A stretch of 10,769 nucleotides of DNA, taken from NCBI GenBank assembly GCA_002343845.1, contig DDSQ01000125.1, forward strand, positions 108,793 to 119,561, in the 5' to 3' direction. Source of the stretch: Planctomycetes bacterium UBA2386 (GTDB lineage Bacteria; Planctomycetota; UBA1135; UBA2386). The position numbers and the translations under genes are program-made. Positions 1-5,794 of this stretch are shown here, one piece after another. Each line of letters opens with the position of its first letter. Within the stretch, counting starts at the first letter, position 1. The notes beneath the pieces were generated by a model. It worked only from the letters and a program-made list of their open reading frames with translations. It did not search any database and was not told the DNA's origin.

Positions 1-3000
1 CATCGGCGGCTCGGCCGCGCTGCCGACGGCGACGATGGCCGCGATCTCGGCACGGGTCGACGGCAACGCGGCGAACGACAGGGCGCGCTCGCGCGATCCC
101 GCCGGGTTGCCAGCCAAAGGCGTCCCGTAGTCGATGCCGCCACAGACGAACATCCGGCCCCCGGCGCGTTCCCCGCGCGGCTCCGCGGCCGTGCCCAGGT
201 CGCACAAGGACGTCATGAGGCGGATGCGCAGGGCAGCGCCGACGAGGCGGCCGTCCGCCAGTTCGAGCGCATCCCACGGCACCGACTGCAGGCCACCGTC
301 GACGGCGAGCCGCAGTTCGGTGACGCCCGGCAAGGCGGCGCGGATCGGATCGATCACCCGCGCGCGCAGTTCGACCCACGCCGCCGAACGCATGCCGTTG
401 CGTTCGAGGTCGACGGCCATCGCCTGCAGGCCCTCGGCGTCGCCGAGTTGCAGGCACTGCGGCTCGCGGTCGCGCGCAGCCACGAGCGCGGCGAGGACCG
501 GCGGCCCGAGCGCTTCGCCGCGCGCCGAGCGCGGCGTGAACGTCCGCAACGCGACGGCGCCGACCGCCGGCGGCAACCCGCGCCAGTCGACGACAGAGGC
601 TGGCGTCGCCACGTCGCCGCCGAGCTGCTGCACGAACGCCGCGTGCTCGCGTTGCGCGCGATCGCTGGCCTCCACCGCCTCACGCAACGTGTCGCCGACG
701 CGCGCACTGGCGGCCACGGCGGCGGCCGCCGCCGCCATCTCGTCCTCGTGCCGTTCGAGCCGATGGCGCACGTCCTCGGGCAGGCGACGCCAGCGCGCTC
801 GACTCTGGCCGGCGACCGCACCACGCGCCACTTCGACCGTCGCCAACCACTCGGCCACGAACGAGGCGTCGGCGGGCTGTCCCGCGGTGCCGCACGCGAG
901 CGCTGCCAGCACGTCGACCACGTCGTCGTGGGCGGCGAGCCAGCCCAACGACTCACGCGGCGACAACGCGCTGCCGAGCAGTCGCGACCGCACCGCCGCC
1001 GCCCATTGCCGCGCGAGGGCCGCGGTGTCCGCCCGGTCGCCAGCGCGCAGGGCGACGTACACCGCGCGCCGCAGACAGACCGGCACGGCGAAGTCGTCGC
1101 CGCGGCCGGACGCGCCGATCGCGGCCAGCGCTTCGCGGGCCAGCACCTGCGCTGCCGCGACGTCTCCGGCATCGGCCGTCCAGAGCGCGAGGTTGGCGCG
1201 CAGCACGGCAGCCTCGAAGGCGCCGTCGGGTCGCGCCTGCCAGGCGTCGACGACGGGACGCAGCGTCGCGACGGCGGCCGCGGGATCGCCCGTGCGCCCA
1301 AGCGACTCGGCGAGATTGCCGCGGGCGCGCAAGCGCGCTGGTTCGTCGGCGTCGCCGTCGCCGTCGCCGAGCAGCGCCACGACGCGCCGCTGCAACTCGA
1401 GCGCGCCGCGTGGGTCGCCGAGCTCCCCCTTCATCACCGCCAGGTTCGCCAAGGCACTCGGCAGCAGCGGCGATCGTTCGTCGTCGGCGAGGTCGTCGAC
1501 GACCTGCTGCTGCAGTTCGAGCGCCCGCTCGCCGTCGAACGACAGGCGCAGCGCCGCGACCTCATGGCGCGCGGCGAGGCGATCCGGAAGGGGTTTCTCG
1601 CGCGCGTGCTCCAGCACGCGCTCACGCAGCGACAACGCCGCCGGCAGGTCGCCGAGTTCGGTGCGCACGGAGGCCAGCGCGGCGAGCAACTCCGCGGACT
1701 CTGCGATCGCAATCGCGTCCTCGAGCGTCGCCGCGGCGGCGGACAGCGCCCCCCCACGCTGCTGCGAACGCGCGAGTTCGAGCCGCGCCGTCTGCAGTTC
1801 GGGATGATCCGGCGGGTAGCGCGCCGCGAATTCGCGCAGCACCTCCGCGCGCGCGCGCGCCATCTCGTGCGGACGCTCGAGGTGGTCGAGAGCCTCGATC
1901 GCCTGCTGGCGCGCCATCAAGGTCATGCGATGCCGCGGATAGTCGCGCTGCAGCACCCGCGCCGCCTCGTCGAAGAGCGGCCGGGCACTGGCCCAGCGCC
2001 CGGCGCGGGCGTGCGCGCCGGCGACGGCGATGCGCGCGTTCTGCGTGTAGAAGTGCTCGGCGCCGAGCGTGCGCACATAGCCGTCGAGCGCCTGGCCGGA
2101 GAGGGCGAGCCGTTCCGGGTCGCTTGGGAGCAGCAGGTTGGCGACGTTCAGCCGCGCCTGCAGCACGTGCACGTGATCGGCTGGCATCGAACGCTGCAGC
2201 GACTCGAGGTTCTCGCCGAACAATGCCATCGCGCGGCCGGCTTCGTCGTTGCGCATCAACGTGCGGCCGAGGATCGCGCGGGCGATGCCCAGTTCGAGCG
2301 CGCCTTCGGGCAGCGCTGCCACCAGGTTCTCGTATGCAGGCTCGGCCTGCTCGAGCGCGCCGCGCACGTCACCGGTGTCGAGCAGGGCCTCGGCGAGGTT
2401 GGCCCGGGCGATCGACACCCGGCGGTCGTCGGGAGGCAGCGCCGCTTCGAAGGCGCGCAGGGCTTCGCGCGCGAGTTCGAGCGACGGCCCGGCATCGCCG
2501 AGCCGACGGCGCGCGCGCGAGAGCAGCATGCGGGCCTGGGCGGCGTCGGCATGCGGCGACGGGAACAGCGTCGCGGCGGCCGCCACTTCCCGTTCCAGCA
2601 GTTCGCGGGCGCTGGCGAACTCGGCCGCGGCGAGGATCGCGGCGGCCAGCCCCAGGCGAGCACGGAACTGCGCCTTCTCGTCGCCCGCCGGCATGGCGAC
2701 GAGCCGATGAAACGCCGCGCGCGCGATCGCCGCATCGCCGACCTCGAGCGCCGCCTCGCCGAGCCGTTGCAGGAGCGGGGCGTCCTCCGGCACGGCGGCG
2801 CGCGTCGGCGCCGTCATCGCGTCGGCAACGAGCGTCAGGTCCGCGCGTGCACCGGCGAACTCACCGGATGCGAGTCGACGTTCGACGTTGGCCAGACCCT
2901 CAGCAGGGGCTGGCCCTTGGGCAGCGACCGTCCCCAGGAGCCCACTTGCCGCGACCAGCGCGGCAGCCATGGCGTTCCTCACCACGACCCGCACCAGATA

Positions 3001-3345
3001 GCTGCCCGGCGCGAGCCCGAGGGTGATGTCCGAGTAGATGCCACGCTGGTTGTCGTCTTCGTCGATCACGACGCCCGCGGCGTTGAACAGGGTCAACACC
3101 GTGTCCACGGGCGACGACGTCAGCGGACTGGTGAACAGTTTGACGCTCGACGTGGCGGCGACGGTGATCGAATACCAATCGTGATCGCCCGGCGTCAGCG
3201 ACGCATCGATCTGCGCGCCGAACGGCGCCGGCATCGCGGTCGCCAACGTGTTGTTCGGCTCGATTTCGGCGAGCCGCTGGGCCGCGGCCCCGACAGCGAT
3301 GAGCAGGGAAGGCGACACCACGAGCGCGAGACGGGAGATGTTCAT
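1..3345 (-). CDS. Secreted PPC-fused TPR-CHAT protein, C-terminus outside window
   Basis: At least 1115 codons are open from ATG at 3345 to the window edge; no stop is seen. Residues 1-22 are a signal peptide ending GAAA-Q. Residues about 27-120 are a pre-peptidase C-terminal (PPC) beta domain (EPNNT, GDHDWY, VDTVLTLF, GSYLVRV) that lacks its last strands. Residues 126-144 form a second, internal signal-peptide-like segment (MAAALVAASGLLGTVAAQG). Residues about 150-830 are alpha-helical repeats of the TPR/kinesin-light-chain type, with units such as LAEALLDTGDVRGALEQAE and LGDPRGALELQRRVVALL. From about 980 a CHAT (caspase-like) domain begins: VIDPIRAALPGVTELRLAV, DGGLQSVPWDALEL, FVCGGIDYG, LPSTRAEIAAIVAVG. 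The catalytic His and Cys of CHAT peptidases normally lie further on, beyond the left edge, so protease activity cannot be judged. The 3345 start has a good ribosome binding site (GAGGTGA). ATG 2970 is a plausible older start. A signal peptide would place the protein outside the cytoplasm. Substrate unknown. Confidence 0.85.
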   Translation of the reverse strand, partial: MNISRLALVVSPSLLIAVGAAAQRLAEIEPNNTLATAMPAPFGAQIDASLTPGDHDWYSITVAATSSVKLFTSPLTSSPVDTVLTLFNAAGVVIDEDDNQRGIYSDITLGLAPGSYLVRVVVRNAMAAALVAASGLLGTVAAQGPAPAEGLANVERRLASGEFAGARADLTLVADAMTAPTRAAVPEDAPLLQRLGEAALEVGDAAIARAAFHRLVAMPAGDEKAQFRARLGLAAAILAAAEFASARELLEREVAAAATLFPSPHADAAQARMLLSRARRRLGDAGPSLELAREALRAFEAALPPDDRRVSIARANLAEALLDTGDVRGALEQAEPAYENLVAALPEGALELGIARAILGRTLMRNDEAGRAMALFGENLESLQRSMPADHVHVLQARLNVANLLLPSDPERLALSGQALDGYVRTLGAEHFYTQNARIAVAGAHARAGRWASARPLFDEAARVLQRDYPRHRMTLMARQQAIEALDHLERPHEMARARAEVLREFAARYPPDHPELQTARLELARSQQRGGALSAAAATLEDAIAIAESAELLAALASVRTELGDLPAALSLRERVLEHAREKPLPDRLAARHEVAALRLSFDGERALELQQQVVDDLADDERSPLLPSALANLAVMKGELGDPRGALELQRRVVALLGDGDGDADEPARLRARGNLAESLGRTGDPAAAVATLRPVVDAWQARPDGAFEAAVLRANLALWTADAGDVAAAQVLAREALAAIGASGRGDDFAVPVCLRRAVYVALRAGDRADTAALARQWAAAVRSRLLGSALSPRESLGWLAAHDDVVDVLAALACGTAGQPADASFVAEWLATVEVARGAVAGQSRARWRRLPEDVRHRLERHEDEMAAAAAAVAASARVGDTLREAVEASDRAQREHAAFVQQLGGDVATPASVVDWRGLPPAVGAVALRTFTPRSARGEALGPPVLAALVAARDREPQCLQLGDAEGLQAMAVDLERNGMRSAAWVELRARVIDPIRAALPGVTELRLAVDGGLQSVPWDALELADGRLVGAALRIRLMTSLCDLGTAAEPRGERAGGRMFVCGGIDYGTPLAGNPAGSRERALSFAALPSTRAEIAAIVAVGSAAEPPM
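2968..2983 (-). promoter_or_regulatory. Internal ribosome binding site and alternative ATG for the TPR-CHAT part
   Basis: Within the large TPR-CHAT frame, the minus strand reads GTGAGGAACGCCATG, with the ATG at 2970-2968. The Shine-Dalgarno-like GTGAGGA lies about 5 nt upstream. The ATG opens a typical secretion signal (hydrophobic core, then TVA-AQG) at exactly the point where homology to the neighbouring PPC gene stops. I infer this is the ancestral start of the TPR-CHAT gene, now embedded in a longer reading frame. It may still be used in addition to, or instead of, the 3345 start. Confidence 0.5.
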
Positions 3346-3426
3346 GACTTCACCTCGATGGCACGAGCCCCGGACGACTGGACAAACATCTGCGCGATCG
3401 GCCCCGGCGCACCAATTCGACCGCGG
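2986..3426 (-). repeat. Duplicated leader/signal-peptide/PPC segment, copy A
   Basis: This segment is a near-copy of 4799-5242 at an offset of 1816 bp. Going from the upstream side inward it covers the last codons of the hpt gene (as a remnant), the intergenic leader, the ribosome binding site, the signal peptide and most of the PPC domain. Positions 3271-3360 match 5087-5176 at all 90 bases. Positions 3181-3240 differ at 2 of 60, and 3121-3180 at 7 of 60. Beyond that the copies are clearly diverged, with one codon of length difference near residue 95. Confidence 0.85.
3398..3426 (-). pseudogene. Remnant of the 3' end of hpt
   Basis: Upstream of the TPR-CHAT gene, 3401-3426 aligns with 5217-5242, which encodes the last residues of the intact hypoxanthine phosphoribosyltransferase gene. 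The stop of the real gene (TGA, 5216-5214) corresponds to CGA here (3400-3398). Homology stops abruptly after 3426. It is a scrap of about nine codons carried along by the duplication, with no coding function expected. Confidence 0.6.
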
Positions 3427-3468
3427 GGACCGGCAACCAGCCAGAACGATGCCGCAACGACGTACAGA

Positions 3469-3482
3469 ACGCGCCTGCGCGT
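3469..3482 (-). terminator. Small GC hairpin at the end of the PPC gene
   Basis: A 5-bp perfect stem (ACGCG / CGCGT) with a 4-nt loop overlaps the stop codon of the PPC gene on the minus strand. No run of T follows, so it is at best a weak terminator and may be chance in such GC-rich sequence. The rest of the spacer between the two PPC genes (3427-3468) shows nothing I recognise. Confidence 0.2.
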
Positions 3483-5161
3483 CACCACGAACGCCGACCG
3501 AGGCGTTGCTCGAGCGAGTTCGAGAACGCGACGCCGAACGCATTCGCCGCCGGGTCGAGCGTCACCACCTGCTCGTAGATCACGGCCCCGCTCAACGAGA
3601 GCGTGGACGGGGTCGCCTGCAGGAACAGGGCGATGCCCGCGCCGTCGGTCACGAAGCCCGTCATCGCCACCGGATCGACCAGGAGTTCGCAGCCTGGCGC
3701 GCCGAAGGCGGTCAGGTCCAGCGGTAGCGGCCCGAAGCCGCTGATCGTGTTGCTGAAGCCCTGCATCAGGGCCACGGGAGCGTTCGGCGGCGCCAGTTGC
3801 ACGCGGCGGCGGAACAACGAGCCGAGTACCGGTACTTCGTAGATGCTGTCGGTCGTCAGCGTCGGGCGGAAGCCATTGGAACCCAGGCAGGCGACGTTGT
3901 CGATGCCCTCCTTCTTGCCAGCGCCGTCGAACCAGGTCGGGCCACTGAACGGCCCACAGCCGCCGATCTCGAGGCGATAGCCGCCGGAGTTCGAACCCGG
4001 CGCGGAGACCCGCAGGAAGACGTTGCCGCCGATGATCCCGTCCATCCGCCACGTGCCGCGAGCGTGCGGCGAGCCGTCGAGCAGGTTGCCCGTGGCCACG
4101 GCGGGGATGGGTTGCCCGAAACCGTCCGAGAACTCCTTTCCGGACTCGTCGAGCAGTTGCAGCGTGCTGTCCAGGAGCGGCGTGCCCGAGTCACCACGCG
4201 TCTGCGCCATCAGGTAGCCGACCGACACCGGAATCGGCCCCCAGACGTCCTGTTCGCCGACTACGCCCAGCGTGCCCTGGCCAACCTGGCCCACCGCGAT
4301 CCCGAACGCGGAATTCGTCCCCGTGGCTTCCGGCACCCATGCGCCGCCGACATCCATCGGCATCACCGCGCACTCGACGCGGTAGGAGCCGGTCGACGTA
4401 CTGTGCCGAACGACGAAGTGGTAGGTGCCTGCCGGCAGGCAACGGCGCAGCGGCGTGCCGTTCGCCCGGCCGCCCACGCTGTTCGATCCGAGCGTCGCCG
4501 TTGGCTGCAACAAGATCCCCCCACCATCTCGCACTTCGTAGGTGAAGTTGCCGAGCATCGGGATCGTCTCGCTGAGCACGGCGAACACGACACCAGTGCG
4601 CGGCGCGGTCAGCACGACCTTGTACCAGTCGGCGTCACCGACGGTCAAATCCGCCTTCACCTGGCCGCCGCAGCCGATCGGCGTGGCAGTCGACACGGAG
4701 CCGTTCGGCTCCACCGCCTCGACGCCGGTGTTCGCGATCGGCGCCGTCAGCGCGATGTCGAGCGAGTACGGGCCGGTGACGCCGGTCGAGAACCCGCGCA
4801 CGCGGGCGAAGTAGCTGCCCGCCGGCAGTTCGAGCGTCAGGTCCGAATGGGCTCCGCGCTGGTCGTCGTTCTCGGCGAGCACGACGGCGCCGCTGGCATC
4901 GTACAACGTCAGCACCGTGTCCACGTTCGCCGCCGTCAGCGGGCTGGTGAACAGCTTGACGTTCGACGTTGCGGCGACGGTGATCGCGTACCAGTCGTGA
5001 TCGCCCGCTGTCAGCGACGCATCGATCTGCGCGCCGAACGGCGCCGGCATCGCGGTCGCGAACGTGTTGTTCGGCTCCACTTCGTTGAGCCGCTGGGCCG
5101 CGGCCCCGACAGCGATGAGCAGGGAAGGCGACACCACGAGCGCGAGACGGGAGATGTTCAT
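3482..5161 (-). CDS. Secreted PPC-repeat protein with planctomycete-type C-terminal domain
   Basis: 559 residues, complete. A signal peptide spans residues 1-22 (hydrophobic core, GAAA-QRL). A first PPC domain (about 27-140) carries EPNNT, GDHDWYAI, VDTVLTLYDASG, GSYFARV and YSLDIAL. A second (about 150-265) carries EPNGSVSTATPIG, GDADWYKVVL and GTYHFVVR. A third, weaker PPC-like unit (about 275-400) carries GEQDVWG, LDSTLQLLDESG, GNVFLRVSAPGS and YRLEIGG. The last ~110 residues (about 445-559: FGAPGCELLVDP, LSGAVIYEQVVTLDP, SNSLEQRLG) form a beta-rich module that also ends the MBL protein at 5795-7600. No catalytic domain is visible. PPC domains are known as non-catalytic modules of secreted proteins, so a binding, structural or extracellular role is likely. 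The ribosome binding site GAGGTGA lies 4 nt before ATG. It lies 52 bp after hpt on the same strand. Confidence 0.85.
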   Translation of the reverse strand: MNISRLALVVSPSLLIAVGAAAQRLNEVEPNNTFATAMPAPFGAQIDASLTAGDHDWYAITVAATSNVKLFTSPLTAANVDTVLTLYDASGAVVLAENDDQRGAHSDLTLELPAGSYFARVRGFSTGVTGPYSLDIALTAPIANTGVEAVEPNGSVSTATPIGCGGQVKADLTVGDADWYKVVLTAPRTGVVFAVLSETIPMLGNFTYEVRDGGGILLQPTATLGSNSVGGRANGTPLRRCLPAGTYHFVVRHSTSTGSYRVECAVMPMDVGGAWVPEATGTNSAFGIAVGQVGQGTLGVVGEQDVWGPIPVSVGYLMAQTRGDSGTPLLDSTLQLLDESGKEFSDGFGQPIPAVATGNLLDGSPHARGTWRMDGIIGGNVFLRVSAPGSNSGGYRLEIGGCGPFSGPTWFDGAGKKEGIDNVACLGSNGFRPTLTTDSIYEVPVLGSLFRRRVQLAPPNAPVALMQGFSNTISGFGPLPLDLTAFGAPGCELLVDPVAMTGFVTDGAGIALFLQATPSTLSLSGAVIYEQVVTLDPAANAFGVAFSNSLEQRLGRRSW

Positions 5162-5242
5162 GACTTCACCTCGATGACACGAGCCCCGGACGACTGGACA
5201 AGATTATGCGCGATCAGCCCCGGTGCGCCCGTTCGACCGCGG
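4799..5242 (-). repeat. Duplicated leader/signal-peptide/PPC segment, copy B (likely source)
   Basis: This is the partner of 2986-3426. It includes the authentic 3' end of hpt (5214-5242), the 52-bp spacer, the ribosome binding site, the signal peptide and the first PPC domain of the 559-residue protein. Because the hpt tail is part of an intact gene here but only a scrap in copy A, this locus is the probable donor. Confidence 0.8.
5203..5208 (-). promoter_or_regulatory. Possible -10 element of the PPC gene
   Basis: The minus strand reads CATAAT 42 bp upstream of the PPC gene start, the most AT-rich point in the hpt-PPC spacer and 5 of 6 to the sigma-70 -10 consensus. No convincing -35 is seen at 17 bp. 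In duplicate copy A the matching bases read CAGATG, and the differences cluster here, so this element would be lost upstream of the TPR-CHAT gene. Confidence 0.25.
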
Positions 5243-5786
5243 CATCGTAGACGACGACGTCGGCGAGTTCACGGTAGCGCCCGTCGAGGTCCATGCCGAA
5301 GCCGAGCACGAACTCGTCGGGGATCTCGAAGCCGAGGAACTCGATCGCGACCGCCACCGCCCGCCGCGCCGGCTTGCTCAGCAGCGACGCGACGCGACAC
5401 GTCTTCGCCCCGCCGGCGAGGAAGTGCGAGCACAGCGCGTCGATCGTGCGGCCGGTGTCGACGATGTCCTCGACCAGCAGCACGTGGCGTCCACGCACCG
5501 GGAGGTCGGCGCCGGTGACGATCTTCACGCTGCCCGTGCTCGTCGTGCCGGCGTAGGACGTCGCGCGCACCTCGTGCACCGGCAGGTTGCCCGGCACGAA
5601 CTTCTGCAGCAGCCGCGCGAACGGCCGCGCCCCCTCGAGCACGGCGACGAACAGCGGCGGCTCGTCCGGTGTGGCCGCGGCGATCGCGCGCGCCAGTTCC
5701 TGCGTGCGGCGCAGGATCTGGTCGTGCGGGATCAGCACACGGAACGGCGGCGAAGACGGCGCGGACGGGAGCGGCGTTGGCGTCAC
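5214..5786 (-). CDS. hpt: Hypoxanthine phosphoribosyltransferase
   Basis: 190 residues from GTG at 5786, the usual size for the family. It transfers the phosphoribosyl group of PRPP to hypoxanthine (and usually guanine), giving IMP or GMP in cytoplasmic purine salvage. Visible signatures: the EGA loop (residues 51-53), a flexible-loop segment TSYAGTTSTGSVKI (76-89), the 13-residue PRPP-binding motif VLLVEDIVDTGRT (102-114) with the adjacent acidic pair E106-D107, the base-contacting Lys in SKPARR (K138), and FEIPDEFVLGFGMD (153-166) with the purine-stacking Phe (F159) and the Asp of the GxD segment (D166). The GTG start is chosen because it is the first in-frame start after the upstream stop; a GTG at 5738 would drop a Pro/Ser-rich 16-residue tail and is possible. 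It sits 8 bp after the MBL gene, so co-transcription is likely. The last nine codons are duplicated at 3398-3426. Confidence 0.93.
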   Translation of the reverse strand: MTPTPLPSAPSSPPFRVLIPHDQILRRTQELARAIAAATPDEPPLFVAVLEGARPFARLLQKFVPGNLPVHEVRATSYAGTTSTGSVKIVTGADLPVRGRHVLLVEDIVDTGRTIDALCSHFLAGGAKTCRVASLLSKPARRAVAVAIEFLGFEIPDEFVLGFGMDLDGRYRELADVVVYDAAVERAHRG

Positions 5787-5794
5787 GGCAGGAC

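Noticed and set aside
1846..1860. A 15-base alternating CG run as a slippage or phase-variation tract
   Set aside because: It sits inside the TPR-coding frame, where it encodes an ordinary Ala-Arg stretch. Dinucleotide changes could shift the frame, but the tract is short and such runs are expected at this GC content.
1..3345. A CRISPR-linked TPR-CHAT (Csx29-like) effector
   Set aside because: There is no CRISPR array and no cas gene in the window, and the protein has export signals. TPR-CHAT architecture alone is widespread.
448..3744. A 1098-codon open frame on the plus strand
   Set aside because: It lies in codon register opposite the TPR-CHAT gene. Its translation is a low-complexity Arg/Gly/Ala-rich string typical of antisense frames in GC-rich DNA, whereas the minus strand gives clear TPR and CHAT motifs.
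3342..4052. A 236-codon minus-strand frame overlapping the end of the PPC gene and the spacer before the TPR-CHAT gene
   Set aside because: It is a different frame from the PPC gene with no domain or good start; it merely reads through the spacer.
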